NCBI RefSeq assembly: GCF_013177695.1
Contig: NZ_WOEY01000066.1
Coordinates: 62,001 to 126,000, forward strand
Length of the DNA: 64,000 bases
Reading direction: 5' to 3'
Source of the DNA: Paraburkholderia solitsugae
Lineage (GTDB): Bacteria; Pseudomonadota; Gammaproteobacteria; Burkholderiales; Burkholderiaceae
The notes beneath the pieces were generated by a model, which worked only from the letters and a program-made list of their open reading frames with translations, was not told the origin of the DNA and searched no databases. Within the stretch, counting starts at the first letter, position 1. Every line of letters begins with the position of its first letter. The translations under genes were made by a program, and so were the position numbers. Below are positions 26,719 to 36,600 of the stretch, piece after piece.

Positions 26719-27624
26719 CTAGATCGTCACCGCCCTGGGCATCTCAGCCACAAGAAAATCCAGCAATGCACGGATAGATGGCAATAGCCCCTGACGGTAG
26801 GGAACTAGCGCAGTTATCCTGGCTTCCGCAGCCGTCCAGTCCGGAAGGACGCGGACGAGGCTGCCTGCGCGAACCTCATCGCGGCACACGTATCCCGGCA
26901 GCGCCACAATTCCCAGCCCCGTTTTCGCAGCCTGCTTCAGGCTTGCCATGCAGTCAGTCATAAGCCGTGGTTCCAGCCGCACCGTATACGCTCGTTGATC
27001 CGCATGCTGCAGGGTCCATTGATACGGGACGCCTTCACGCACCATGAAGAGTGCGGGACGCTCCGACAACTCCTCGGGAGTGGATGGCAGACCGGCTTGT
27101 TCGGCATAGCCGGAGCCGCAGAACAGCATCCATGGGGTAAACGCTAGCGGTCGCTGGACCAGCTGAGAATCCGGTAACGGTGATGAGTGCGCCCTGATCG
27201 CAAGGTCGAAACCCTCAGCAACGATATCTACCTCCTCGTCAGACGTTTGCTGAAAGATTCTTACTTTCGGATATCTCTCGCTGAACACTGGCAGCAGATC
27301 CCGCATTGCAAACTGCGCCGTTGCAACCGCCACTGATATACGGATCAGGCCGCTGGGTTCCGTCATCCTGCGTCGCACCCCATTTTCTGCGGCCTCCGCG
27401 TCCTGGAGCATTAGCGCCGCGTGAGTATAAAACTCGGCGCCTACGTCAGTCACAGCGAACTGCCGGGACGTACGATTGATCAGGCGGGCATCAAGGGCGA
27501 TCTCAAGCTGTTGGATCCGATGGCTGATCGTCGACTTCGGGACCGAGAGCGCACGTGCCGCCGCCGTGATGCCCTTGTGATCCACCACATGGACGAAGTA
27601 ATAGATAGCGTTGAGATCGAGCAT
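26719..27624 (-). CDS. LysR family transcriptional regulator
   Basis: A 301-residue LysR-type regulator. The N-terminal winged HTH is clear (FVHVVDHKGITAAARALSVP, then KSTISHRIQQLE), followed by a substrate-binding domain (PSGLIRISVAVATAQF onward). Start at 27624 (MLDLNAIYYF) is chosen because it matches the sister gene at 48216. It is a close paralogue of that regulator. It lies upstream of, and codirectional with, the YcaC-like genes, its likely targets. Confidence 0.9.
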   Translation of the reverse strand: MLDLNAIYYFVHVVDHKGITAAARALSVPKSTISHRIQQLEIALDARLINRTSRQFAVTDVGAEFYTHAALMLQDAEAAENGVRRRMTEPSGLIRISVAVATAQFAMRDLLPVFSERYPKVRIFQQTSDEEVDIVAEGFDLAIRAHSSPLPDSQLVQRPLAFTPWMLFCGSGYAEQAGLPSTPEELSERPALFMVREGVPYQWTLQHADQRAYTVRLEPRLMTDCMASLKQAAKTGLGIVALPGYVCRDEVRAGSLVRVLPDWTAAEARITALVPYRQGLLPSIRALLDFLVAEMPRAVTI

Positions 27625-28060
27625 TGAAGTACCGTCCTCATGTGAGCGACGGCAGTGGGCCGCCCGGAGCGTCGGTGGCGACACGTCTTTCGTCGCAGGT
27701 GTTCACTGCTTTTACATAAAAAAAGTTTGTTTGTGCATTAGGTCTTTCCGGAGGCAGGCTTTCCGCTTCACGAGACGATGCGGGTGCAGGAGATAATCCG
27801 ACAGCCTTTCGACAGCCGTATCACCAAAACGGCAAGCGAATGGTCGGGAAAGTCTGTCGACCCAACCTCCTGATCTATGGATGCTCGAGCTATAACGCAG
27901 CGCTATGCGCGGTCGGGCGACTCCGGGAATTGCGCCGCCAGGTCGTCGTCAGATGGTGGAGGTAATAGCTGGAGGTTCGTTTGGGCAGGAAGCACTTCGT
28001 ACTTCGCAGGATCGCCGGTGAACTCCGAACTCATCGCCGCAGCGATTTTTCGTGAGCCTT
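27625..28060. other. intergenic region between LysR and HiPIP genes
   Basis: About 435 bp with an AT-richer part near 27715-27750. Only short frames without family features occur. Nothing beyond the LysR promoter region can be supported. Confidence 0.3.
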
Positions 28061-28086
28061 GCAAACCTGCACCGGCGCAGGTTTGC
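28061..28086 (-). terminator. hairpin after the HiPIP gene
   Basis: Ten-base arms GCAAACCTGC and GCAGGTTTGC with a 6-base loop lie 15 bp beyond the HiPIP stop on the minus strand. The T-run is missing, so it is terminator-like only. Confidence 0.5.
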
Positions 28087-28100
28087 TAATTCATCGAGCT

Positions 28101-28427
28101 TCAGCCTTTCTTTGCGTAGGCACTGCACCAACCCGTGCTTGCAACAGATTTCCCAGCAAAAATAGGGCATCCGCCTGATACAGATCCCAGCTGTCCCTGA
28201 TACAACGCGCAGTTTCCGCAGTTCTGGCCGGTAGAAAATTTTGGATACTTGGCCTTGTCAACATTGACTGCATTGGAGCGATAGCCCACGGCTTGAGCCA
28301 TAGGGTCAGCGTCCTGAACCGGACTATCTGCTGCATAAGCCTCAGGGAGTTTTGCAAGTAGGACGGTCGAAACTACGGCTACGTTCATGAGCAAGAAGCT
28401 ACGGCGACGCGAATCTACACGCTTCAT
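28101..28427 (-). CDS. high-potential iron-sulphur protein (HiPIP)
   Basis: A 108-residue exported electron carrier. A Tat-like signal (SRRRSFLLMNVAVVSTVLLA, cleaved near AYA) precedes a mature part with four cysteines in NCGNCALYQGQ, GGCPIF and GWCSAYA, the HiPIP cluster pattern. HiPIPs shuttle electrons in the periplasm. Here it could accept electrons from the NAD-independent molybdenum hydroxylases nearby; this is inference. The start at 28427 is chosen for the complete signal. Confidence 0.9.
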   Translation of the reverse strand: MKRVDSRRRSFLLMNVAVVSTVLLAKLPEAYAADSPVQDADPMAQAVGYRSNAVNVDKAKYPKFSTGQNCGNCALYQGQLGSVSGGCPIFAGKSVASTGWCSAYAKKG

Positions 28428-28586
28428 GTGGTTATACCTATGTGATTGTGGGAGGGACCTGCGACTAAGAACGAATGGATGCCTATACCAAGGCAGCATT
28501 CGATGATAAACGCGCTTCCTCAAATGCAGGATGTACAAGGCGTTGGACGCATCGTCCGGCGAATTGAACGCTCCTGAAGGGTATAG

Positions 28587-29369
28587 TTAGCGCAGAGTTG
28601 CCGGGTCATTGTCACTCTTCAACGTGTGTTGAATATGCTTCGCCGTGCCTTGCAATTGCGTTGCCAATGTGGCGATGCGCTGACGGCTCATCCGTGAGTC
28701 GATCGCAGCAACGCTAATCGCCGCAATCGGACATCCCAATGTATCGCTGATATGAACCCCAACCGCCGATGTACCTAGCGTTACCCGGTTGCGTACATGT
28801 GCGTAACCGTTGCGCTGATAGTCGGCGATCGATGCGTACAAACTGGTTTTGGTCAATTTCCCCTGCATGAGAATATCGGGCGCAATGCTGCTTATGGTGT
28901 CTTCTCGCTCCTCGTCTGGTAATGCCGCGAGAATTGCAAGGCCGCCTGCGCCGAGTCCAAGCGGACGGCGGCTGCCTGCTTCAAGCGTCAGGACGCGCAC
29001 TGGCGATGGTCCTTCCACACGTTCAATACAGACGGCTTCCGTGCCGCTGCGAACGACCAGATACACGGTGTCGCCCACTTCATCGGCGAACGCACGCATC
29101 AGTGTGCGGGCGGGTTGCCATATGTCGAATTGTGCTGTAGCTGCGACCCCAAGTTCGAATGCCAGCGATCCGAGCGCATAGCGTTTGCTACCTTCCAGTT
29201 GCCGCGCGAGGCGCTCCGATATCAGGCGCTGCAGCAGGCGATGGACGGTTGAATGGGACATGCCCGTCAAGCGCGCCAAGTCCGTTAGCGCAATGCCTCG
29301 ACGCCCGGGCGTGGCCAGCAATCGCACAAGATGCAGTGCGCGCTCTACCGATCTTGAGGTGGCAACCAT
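28587..29369 (-). CDS. IclR family transcriptional regulator
   Basis: A 260-residue IclR-type regulator. The N-terminal winged HTH (IALTDLARLTGMSHSTVHRL) is followed by the IclR effector domain (VYLVVRSGTEAVCIERVEG, RRPLGLGAGGLAILAALP). IclR proteins often control aromatic catabolism. A 19-bp palindrome lies just upstream of its start, suggesting autoregulation. The divergent alpha/beta hydrolase and transporter genes are likely targets. Confidence 0.9.
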   Translation of the reverse strand: MVATSRSVERALHLVRLLATPGRRGIALTDLARLTGMSHSTVHRLLQRLISERLARQLEGSKRYALGSLAFELGVAATAQFDIWQPARTLMRAFADEVGDTVYLVVRSGTEAVCIERVEGPSPVRVLTLEAGSRRPLGLGAGGLAILAALPDEEREDTISSIAPDILMQGKLTKTSLYASIADYQRNGYAHVRNRVTLGTSAVGVHISDTLGCPIAAISVAAIDSRMSRQRIATLATQLQGTAKHIQHTLKSDNDPATLR

Positions 29370-29383
29370 GTTTATTCTCGAGT

Positions 29384-29402
29384 ACTTCCATGCCGTGGAA
29401 GT
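29384..29402. promoter_or_regulatory. palindrome upstream of iclR-type gene, probable operator
   Basis: ACTTCCATGCCGTGGAAGT has perfect 7-bp arms around a 5-bp centre, 15 bp before the IclR start. TTCCA...TGGAA dyads are typical of IclR-family sites. The rest of 29403-29809 probably holds the divergent promoter; nothing else was recognised. Confidence 0.6.
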
Positions 29403-29809
29403 CTAGTGCTGAATGGAACGATTTGAAAGTGGGCGAGAGTAAAGATGGACATGAAAATTGACTTGAAACCCCTTGGAATAGGGCCTTTCGTGATTTCACA
29501 TTGGTGTTCATCTAGCGGAAAACATCAGGTACCACATCTGCGGCCACATCTACCGTCCGACCATGCGGGCGTTTGAAGCGGATTGCCTGCAGCGAGACTA
29601 CGACGGGGTTGGGAACGCCGTTCCCAGTGCTTTCAGAGATTGACCGAAACCTGAGCGCTGAAAAAGCGAAAGGACAATCGGCGCAATCACGGGACATTCG
29701 GGTAAGCAGTCGATGGACCGCTTCTCGTACGATGGCCTGGACTTCTCGTTCCAAGATCCCAGAAACGGCTGTCGTACATGGTCTCCAAGATATACATAAG
29801 GATTTCGAA

Positions 29810-30970
29810 ATGTTTAAATATTTCCCCGATAACTACATGTGGTCCCTTTCTGTGATGCGTTGTCTTGCCAGCGGCGGTCACTTTGGTGAGATTCACTGGG
29901 CGCTGCAGGACCTGCAGGATGCTGCCAACGTTGCCCCGCAAGGCGACAACGAAGCATGGCACGCCGCGTGGAAAAAGCTCGCGGTTCAGGTGGAGGAAAT
30001 TGGCCGCACCGCACTGAAAACGGGTAAGCACCAGACCGCTGCTTCTGCGCTGATGCGTGCGGCGCACTATTGGCAATGGGCCGAAGCCTTCGTCGAGCCG
30101 GACGACGATCGTGCTGCCAAGTCGTATGAACGCCATCTGACCTGCTTCCGCGATGCAGGCGGCTTGTTGCCGAACGCTATCGAAGTGGTCGAAGTTCCAT
30201 TTGGGGACACTAGCCTTTCGGCGTACCTCGTCAAGGCAGAAGGCGCGTCCGGCCCGGCACCCGCAGTGATCCTTTCAGACGGTCTGGACGGCACTAAAGA
30301 GGAAATGGTGCTGATGGCGCAGGCTCTGGCCGCGCGCGGCATCTCCTGCCTGGCGGTGGACAACCCGGGGCAGGGCGCGACGCTGCGCCTAAAGGGGCTT
30401 AAGGCTCGCCACGATTCAGAGGTGGCAGCAGGCGCTGCCTACGACTACCTGGCGAGCCGGACAGACATCGTTGATTCCAGCCGCGTCGGCTTGATTGCGG
30501 CGAGCATGGGCGGATATTACGCACCGCGCGCTGTCGCATTCGAAAAGCGCGTAAAGGCATGCGTTGCGTGGGGCGCAATCTATGACTATCACGCGGTCTG
30601 GCTGCGTCGACTCAATCTGAAGCCCGGCGTAAAAGCAACGGTCGACTATCGCGCTGCGCTCGGAACGACCGGGAAACACCTGCTCAATATCATCGGCGCG
30701 ACGGATTTCGATCAGGCTTTGCAGAAGTTTGAATCGTTCACGCTAAAGGGAGTGGCACAAAACATTACGTGCGACATCCTGCTGGTGCACGGCGAGGACG
30801 ACAAGCAAACTCCGTTGTCGGATGCGCAAAAGCTTTACGAAGAAATCGGTTCGAAGAACAAAGAGCTGCGGGTGTTTACGCGTGCTGAGGGCGGTGCGGC
30901 ACACGTTCAACTGGATCGGCAGGAACCCGCGGTAAGCCTGATCGCGGACTGGATGGCGGACCACCTCTGA
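29810..30970 (+). CDS. alpha/beta hydrolase, 2,6-dihydroxypseudooxynicotine hydrolase/FrsA-like
   Basis: A 386-residue hydrolase with a long helical N-terminal domain (about residues 1-120) before the catalytic fold. The nucleophile is Ser232 (LIAASMGGYY), with the acid in HGEDDKQTP and the His in EGGAAHVQ. This layout is that of the C-C-bond hydrolase acting on 2,6-dihydroxypseudooxynicotine in pyridine catabolism, and of related esterases. AAGGA precedes the ATG at 29810; the open frame upstream is not protein-like. A transporter follows. Confidence 0.82.
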   Translation: MFKYFPDNYMWSLSVMRCLASGGHFGEIHWALQDLQDAANVAPQGDNEAWHAAWKKLAVQVEEIGRTALKTGKHQTAASALMRAAHYWQWAEAFVEPDDDRAAKSYERHLTCFRDAGGLLPNAIEVVEVPFGDTSLSAYLVKAEGASGPAPAVILSDGLDGTKEEMVLMAQALAARGISCLAVDNPGQGATLRLKGLKARHDSEVAAGAAYDYLASRTDIVDSSRVGLIAASMGGYYAPRAVAFEKRVKACVAWGAIYDYHAVWLRRLNLKPGVKATVDYRAALGTTGKHLLNIIGATDFDQALQKFESFTLKGVAQNITCDILLVHGEDDKQTPLSDAQKLYEEIGSKNKELRVFTRAEGGAAHVQLDRQEPAVSLIADWMADHL

Positions 30971-31073
30971 TCGCAGAGGCGCCATGAAGTGCACCCCGTC
31001 GATCTTGCCTTCCGGCGCCCGCCGGTTGTGCGGGATCGCCGGGCCAACGCGATCAGAATCGAGGGATTTAGCA

Positions 31074-32456
31074 TTGAACTACGTATCCGACCGAGCCCCT
31101 GCTTCGGCAAACCTGGAAGGCTTGAATGTCATCAAGCTGATCGAAGAGAGCACGCTGAGCGCTTTCCAGATCAGGGTCTTCTGTCTCTGTGCGCTGGTGG
31201 CGTTGATCGACGGCTTTGACAGTCAGCTACTCGGTCCGGCTGCCCGCTCGATCGCGCTGTCGCTGGATCTCCGGGTCGCCGATTTTGGTTCCATATTCAG
31301 CGCCTCGCAGGTTGGATTTTTCATTGGGGCTCTCGCTTTCGGGCCCGCCGCCGACCGCTGGGGGAGGCGCTGGCTGCTCATTGCGACGACGTCGGTCTTT
31401 GCAACTTTCACGTTGTTCACGGCGCTGGCCCATTCATTTGGTTCGCTCCTCCTTTGCAGGCTGTTTGTAGGTCTTGCATTGGGTGGTGCCTCGCCGAGTT
31501 TCATTGGGCTCGCAGCAGAGTATCTGCCGCTACGCCGGCGGACGCAATTTGTGACGATGCTGTGGGCCGCGGTGCCGCTCGGCGGGATGTTGGGCGCGAT
31601 GGCAAGTACAGCGCTGATCCAGACCGCGGGCTGGCAGGCATCGTTTTACGTTGGCGGTATTGTCCCGCTTCTTGTCGCGCTGTCACTAGTTTTCTTTCTT
31701 CCAGAATCGATCAGCTTTCTAGTAGCGCGAGGTGCTTCTCCTGAAAAAGTACGCTCGATTGTCGAGAAAGTGGCACGCGGTACGGTAGCGCATGTGGATC
31801 GATTCATCGTCGACACGCCAACATTGCAAAGCACGCCCTTGAAAGCGCTTTTCACGCATGGCCGTACTGTGCCGACGTTGTATCTGTGGACATTGTGTTT
31901 CATGGCTTGGATGGCGCTGATCGTGGTTTCATTCTGGACTCCGACACTGATTCAGAACGTCGGGTTTTCGGCATCTGCGGCGGCAGCTACCCTGCTGTTC
32001 AACAACGTCGGCGCGGTTGTCGGAACGGTTCTAATCGGTTCGCTGATGCATCGCTTTGGAAACTTTAGAGTCCTGACCCTGAGTTTCTTCGCAGCTGCCT
32101 GGGCAGTTGGCGCGCTCGGCACGTTCACATCCGCTTTCAGCCACGTAGTAATCAGTTCGACGCTCGCGGGATTCTTCCTGTCGGCGAGTTGCGCGGGCCT
32201 TATAGCCATTGCCGCGGGCTCGTACCCGGTATCAATCCGGTCAACAGGTATCGGTTGGGCAATCGGTGTCGGTCGCATTGGCTCAATCGTTGGCCCGCTG
32301 CTTGCGGGGCGCCTGCTTGCACTCAACTGGAGCGTCCGCGACATCTACCTGGCGCTGAGCGTCCCATGCTTGTGTGCGGTGGTTCTGGTCATACTCCTGC
32401 GGCGCAACGCAAACAGCCGCTCCGGATCGGGTCGCGACGCGTTCTCCACGGGTTGA
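31074..32456 (+). CDS. MFS transporter, aromatic acid:H+ symporter (AAHS) family
   Basis: About 460 residues with 12 membrane segments. TM1 carries VALIDGFDSQLLGPAARSI and the next loop GPAADRWGRRWLL, the AAHS pattern. The TTG start at 31074 is proposed because GAGGGA lies eight bases before it; an in-frame ATG at 30984 would add 30 residues of poor quality. It follows the alpha/beta hydrolase, so it may import that enzyme's pathway substrate. Confidence 0.88.
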   Translation: MNYVSDRAPASANLEGLNVIKLIEESTLSAFQIRVFCLCALVALIDGFDSQLLGPAARSIALSLDLRVADFGSIFSASQVGFFIGALAFGPAADRWGRRWLLIATTSVFATFTLFTALAHSFGSLLLCRLFVGLALGGASPSFIGLAAEYLPLRRRTQFVTMLWAAVPLGGMLGAMASTALIQTAGWQASFYVGGIVPLLVALSLVFFLPESISFLVARGASPEKVRSIVEKVARGTVAHVDRFIVDTPTLQSTPLKALFTHGRTVPTLYLWTLCFMAWMALIVVSFWTPTLIQNVGFSASAAAATLLFNNVGAVVGTVLIGSLMHRFGNFRVLTLSFFAAAWAVGALGTFTSAFSHVVISSTLAGFFLSASCAGLIAIAAGSYPVSIRSTGIGWAIGVGRIGSIVGPLLAGRLLALNWSVRDIYLALSVPCLCAVVLVILLRRNANSRSGSGRDAFSTG

Positions 32457-32828
32457 CAATTCTGAATGCATGCGCAGATCGGCAGCGCGTCGAAACAGCG
32501 CTTTTCTGGCGAGCGGCACTGAGTCGCACTGGCTATTCCGTGCTTATCGTGCATTGCTTTCCACGTTGCTTGTTTAGTGTCATCAGCGTGTATTCCATGC
32601 GATGCTTAAAAACTTGCCGCGCCGTACATTGGAGTTTTTCTGTCTGTCGAATACATTTCGGATAACTATCGGACGGGATGGTAAGTTCACAGACAATGGG
32701 GCTAATGATGCTTTATTTGATAGCGTAACTTTGATACGTGACAAACAGGTTGAGCGATATCGGAAGCATGCATTGCTGCGTTCCGACATTATCGATGAAA
32801 GTAAAACCAAAACACAACGGAGATCACA
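32457..32828. other. AT-richer leader before porin gene
   Basis: A 372-bp stretch lower in GC than its neighbours, probably the porin promoter and leader. A 76-codon frame at 32602 has no family features. No LacI-type operator copy is present here, unlike at the other porin. Confidence 0.35.
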
Positions 32829-33893
32829 ATGAGGAAGTGTCTGCTAGCATCGGCCATTCTGGTTCCAATGATCGGGACGGCAAATGCGCAGTCGAGCGTA
32901 ACGCTCGCGGGCATTGTCGATGGGGGAATCGGATTTCGGACCGGCGCGAGCTCGAACAACAGCACGCAATGGGCATTTCAGTCAGGCGCGGTGCAAACCA
33001 GCCAGATCGTGTTCAGTGGTACAGAAGATCTGGGTGCTGGATACTCGACGTACTTTTACCTCGCATCCGGCTTCTTGCTCGGCAACGGTGCATTCACGAA
33101 TGCCCGTCTTCCCGCCTCGTCGGGTACCTACATCTTCGACCGCGGCGCATGGGTCGGTCTTAAAGGTAGTTTCGGTTCGGTACAGTTGGGCCGTAGCTAC
33201 ACGCCTTTCGCCGACGTGCTGTATCGATCGGACGCCAGTGGTTACGCGAATTTCGCATCGCTTTCCAATACGATTTATCAAAATCTGACTGGCATTACTG
33301 GCGCGCAATACACGTGGAGCAACAATGCGGTCAAGTATTTGTCGCCGACGTTCGGCGGGCTGAGCGCCGAGTTGATGCAGAGCCTGGGTGGAGTGGCCGG
33401 CGATTTTGCGGCTGGGCGCGTGAGGTCGGCGGCGATTTTCTACAGCTATGGCGGCTTTGCGTTGAACGGCGCGTATCTCGACGCCAATGATCCAGGAGGT
33501 ACCTCGGACGACAAGCTGGTGGCACGGTCTTTTACCGTGGCCGCGGTCTATACCGGTGAGCACTTCAAGATTGGTCTCGATGCTGCGAATTTCAAGAACC
33601 CAGTGCTCGACACGAATCAGACCTTCTATTCGGTTGGAGCCACATATCACCTCTCGCCAACAAACGATATCGTTGCGGACTACACGTTTCTCGCAGATAA
33701 GGTTGCGGACAGAGACGGCAGCTATGTCAAGCTCGGCATACATCACTACCTGTCGAAGCTGACGGACTTGTACGCCGAAGGCGGCATCGCACGCAATCAT
33801 TCAAAGGGCGCGGTGGGTATCGCAAGCGTATTTCCTTCAAGTCCAGGTATCAACCAGACCGGGTTAATGGTTGGCGTGCGGCACTTCTTTTAA
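32829..33893 (+). CDS. Gram-negative general porin (Burkholderia type)
   Basis: A 354-residue outer-membrane beta-barrel. The signal peptide (CLLASAILVPMIGTANA) is followed by SSVTLAGIVDGGIGF, the typical first strand. The barrel contains GSFGSVQLGRSYTPF and ends in a C-terminal aromatic (VGVRHFF), the outer-membrane assembly signal. GGAGAT precedes the ATG. It heads a run of exported enzymes and presumably admits their substrate to the periplasm. Confidence 0.9.
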   Translation: MRKCLLASAILVPMIGTANAQSSVTLAGIVDGGIGFRTGASSNNSTQWAFQSGAVQTSQIVFSGTEDLGAGYSTYFYLASGFLLGNGAFTNARLPASSGTYIFDRGAWVGLKGSFGSVQLGRSYTPFADVLYRSDASGYANFASLSNTIYQNLTGITGAQYTWSNNAVKYLSPTFGGLSAELMQSLGGVAGDFAAGRVRSAAIFYSYGGFALNGAYLDANDPGGTSDDKLVARSFTVAAVYTGEHFKIGLDAANFKNPVLDTNQTFYSVGATYHLSPTNDIVADYTFLADKVADRDGSYVKLGIHHYLSKLTDLYAEGGIARNHSKGAVGIASVFPSSPGINQTGLMVGVRHFF

Positions 33894-33927
33894 CGCTGGA
33901 CGGAATATGCACAGGTAAGGACGGCGG

Positions 33928-34419
33928 ATGAAACTGACCATAAACGGTGATTCGTATGAGGCTGATGTTGAGCCGGAAATGCCTCTGCTCTGGGCTATAC
34001 GAGATGAAGTCGGACTAACTGGCACGAAGTTCGGCTGCGGCATCGGTATGTGCGGCGCGTGTTCAATTCATCTCGACGGCCAACTCGTGCGCTCATGCAT
34101 CCTTCCTGCGTCGTCCGCCGAGGGCCGTAAGGTCACTACGATCGAAGGGCTCTCGGGAAAGGGCGCGGAATTGCAGCGTGCGTGGATAAGCGTCCAGGTG
34201 CCGCAGTGTGGCTATTGTCAAAGTGGCATGCTGATGGCCGCAACAGACCTGCTGACCCGCACCCCACATCCGGACGATGCGGCGATCGATGCCGCCATGA
34301 CCAACATCTGTCGGTGTGGCACATATGCCCGAATCAAGGAGGCGATTCATCTGGTGGCGAACGGAAAGGAATCTTCCCCGGTCGACAAGAAGAGTCAGAG
34401 GAAAAGGACTGAAGGATAG
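33928..34419 (+). CDS. (2Fe-2S) subunit, IorA-type molybdenum hydroxylase (copy 2)
   Basis: A 163-residue iron-sulphur subunit. Cys37, Cys42, Cys45 and Cys57 form the plant-type cluster (FGCGIGMCGAC...RSC); CGYCQSG and ICRCGTY form the second. A lysine-rich tail (DKKSQRKRTEG) follows residue 150, an addition compared with copy 1. AAGGA lies before the ATG. The Moco subunit gene starts three bases after its stop. Confidence 0.92.
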   Translation: MKLTINGDSYEADVEPEMPLLWAIRDEVGLTGTKFGCGIGMCGACSIHLDGQLVRSCILPASSAEGRKVTTIEGLSGKGAELQRAWISVQVPQCGYCQSGMLMAATDLLTRTPHPDDAAIDAAMTNICRCGTYARIKEAIHLVANGKESSPVDKKSQRKRTEG

Positions 34420-34422
34420 AGC

Positions 34423-36600
34423 ATGACGGCCATCCCTGAATCAGTCAGACTGTCTCGCCGGCGCTTTCTCAAGGCCTCCGCCGCAGCGGTCCCGGGCTTC
34501 GTGCTCGGTTTTCACCTGCCTGCCGCGATGGCTGGAAAAGCGGGCGCAGCCGCTGCCGTCAGCGATCCGGTGGACATCAATGCGTGGATTCGCATCGCCC
34601 CTGAGGGCGATATCACACTTGAGGTCGCCCGAGTCGAGATGGGACAGGGCATCGCGACCGCGTTGCCGATGTTGATCGCGGAGGAACTTGAGTGCGATTG
34701 GAAGGATGTGCGGATGGTGTTCGCATCGCCGGCCGAGAACATTGCGCGTAACAACGCATTCGTGACGATGATTACTGGCGACAGCCGCAGCGTTCGCGAT
34801 TCACAGCAGTACCTGCGGCAAGCGGGAGCTAGCGCATGCTTCATGCTCAGACAGGCTGCAGCACAGCACTGGAATGTTGGCCTGGAGGAATGTAGCGCGA
34901 GCAGAAGCCGTGTGATTCATGCCAAAAGCGGGCGTCATCTTAGCTATGGAGAACTGGCCACCGCGGCCGGAGCGCTGCCGGTTCCCAAAGACGTGAAACT
35001 CAAGGATCAATCCGCGTGGACGTTGCTAGGGAAGCCCCATCAACGCCTCGACTTGCCGGCAAAAGTGAATGGCACGGCACAGTTCGGCATGGACGTTCAC
35101 GTGCCGGGTATGCTTTACGCCGCGATTGTGCAGTGTCCGGTGTTCGGCGGAAAGCCGGTTTCAGTAGACAGCAGCGAAGTCGATGGCAAGCGGGGCATCG
35201 TCAAGGTGCTGACAATCGATAATTTCGTCGCAGTTGTCGGTGATAACTGGTGGCGGGCACAGCAAGCAACAAAGTTGCTGAAGATCACATGGGATTTCAA
35301 CGGTCACGATAAAGCCGACGACGGAAGCATTCGCGCGTTTCTCGAAGAGGGTTTTATAAGTGGTCTGAAGCCGGTACGGCAGCAGGGCGACGCCACGGCC
35401 GTCTTCAGCGGCGCCGCCAAAACGCTCGCAAGCGAATACTTTTCGCCATTCCTCGCGCACACGACGATGGAGCCGCAGAATTGCACTGCTCGCATTGACG
35501 GCGACAAGGTGGACCTGTGGGCGCCTTCCCAAGGTCCCGACATATCGCTTGGTATCGCCGCGGATATTGCCGGTGTGCCCAAGGCGAACGTGACAGTCCA
35601 CCGCCTTTATCTCGGCGGCGGTTTTGGTCGGCGCGGGATCAGCCAGGATTACGTCCGACTCTCCATGCTAATTGCGAAGCGGATGCCCGGCCGAGCCGTC
35701 AAGATGGTCTGGAGCCGGGAAGAAGACGTGCAACACGACTTCTATCGTCCCGCGTCAATCGTTCGGCAACGTGTCGCGCTCGATGAAAGCGGCCAGATGA
35801 TTGCGTGGAAAATCGACGTGGCATCACCCTCAGTGCTCGGTGTGCTGCGACCTGCGGCGCTGAAAGACGGGGTTGACCTGATGCCGACCGATGGCTTTCG
35901 GGACATGCCTTACACGGTGTCGAACCTCGACGTCAGGTACGCGATGCGCAACACGGCGGTTCCAGTTGGCTTCTGGCGTGCCGTGTACCACTCGCAAAAT
36001 CCGTTTGCGCGTGAATGTTTTATCGACGAAGTCTGCGCATCTACGAATCAAGATCCAGTCGCCTATCGCCGAAAATTGCTCGTCGACCACCCGCAACTCG
36101 CCTCGTTGCTGGACGCCGTTGCGAAGGCGTCGCAATGGAATGAGCCGCGCGATGCGGGGCGAGGTGTCGGCGTTGCGGTCAACGAAATGGACAACACCTT
36201 TGTCGCGGCCACTGTCGAGGTCTCGATTTTGCCGAACAAAACGGTGAAGGTGGAGCGCGTAATCGTTGCAATCGACTGTGGTTACATCGTCAATCCGAAC
36301 ACGGTGACCGCACAGATTGAGTCTTGCGTGGTCTTTGGGATGAGTGCAGCGTTTTTAGGCGAGATCAACATCCGGGACGGCAAAGTCGTGCAAAGCAACT
36401 TCTCGGATTGCCCCGTCATGATGATGCGTCACATGCCGACAGTCGAATCGATATTGATGCCCTCTGGCGGTTTCTGGGGTGGTGTCGGAGAGCCACCTCT
36501 TTCCGTGTTGATCCCGGCGCTCGTCAATGCAATCGGTACTGCCACGGGGGAGCGGATACATTCGTTGCCGCTCTCGAAGCACGGATATCTTCTGGCTTGA
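34423..36600 (+). CDS. molybdopterin-binding subunit, IorB-type molybdenum hydroxylase (copy 2)
   Basis: A 725-residue Moco subunit. A canonical Tat signal SRRRFLKAS (residues 11-19) is followed by a hydrophobic stretch ending AMAG. GGGFGRRGISQDYVRLS and the Glu-bearing GGVGEPPLSVLIPAL loop are present. The enzyme should hydroxylate a heterocycle or aldehyde on the periplasmic side and needs a cytochrome-type acceptor, since no FAD subunit is encoded. It is followed by several other exported enzymes. Confidence 0.9.
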   Translation: MTAIPESVRLSRRRFLKASAAAVPGFVLGFHLPAAMAGKAGAAAAVSDPVDINAWIRIAPEGDITLEVARVEMGQGIATALPMLIAEELECDWKDVRMVFASPAENIARNNAFVTMITGDSRSVRDSQQYLRQAGASACFMLRQAAAQHWNVGLEECSASRSRVIHAKSGRHLSYGELATAAGALPVPKDVKLKDQSAWTLLGKPHQRLDLPAKVNGTAQFGMDVHVPGMLYAAIVQCPVFGGKPVSVDSSEVDGKRGIVKVLTIDNFVAVVGDNWWRAQQATKLLKITWDFNGHDKADDGSIRAFLEEGFISGLKPVRQQGDATAVFSGAAKTLASEYFSPFLAHTTMEPQNCTARIDGDKVDLWAPSQGPDISLGIAADIAGVPKANVTVHRLYLGGGFGRRGISQDYVRLSMLIAKRMPGRAVKMVWSREEDVQHDFYRPASIVRQRVALDESGQMIAWKIDVASPSVLGVLRPAALKDGVDLMPTDGFRDMPYTVSNLDVRYAMRNTAVPVGFWRAVYHSQNPFARECFIDEVCASTNQDPVAYRRKLLVDHPQLASLLDAVAKASQWNEPRDAGRGVGVAVNEMDNTFVAATVEVSILPNKTVKVERVIVAIDCGYIVNPNTVTAQIESCVVFGMSAAFLGEINIRDGKVVQSNFSDCPVMMMRHMPTVESILMPSGGFWGGVGEPPLSVLIPALVNAIGTATGERIHSLPLSKHGYLLA

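Noticed and set aside
32602..32832. 76-codon frame ahead of the porin gene
   Set aside because: No ribosome site or family features; the AT-richer sequence fits a promoter/leader better.
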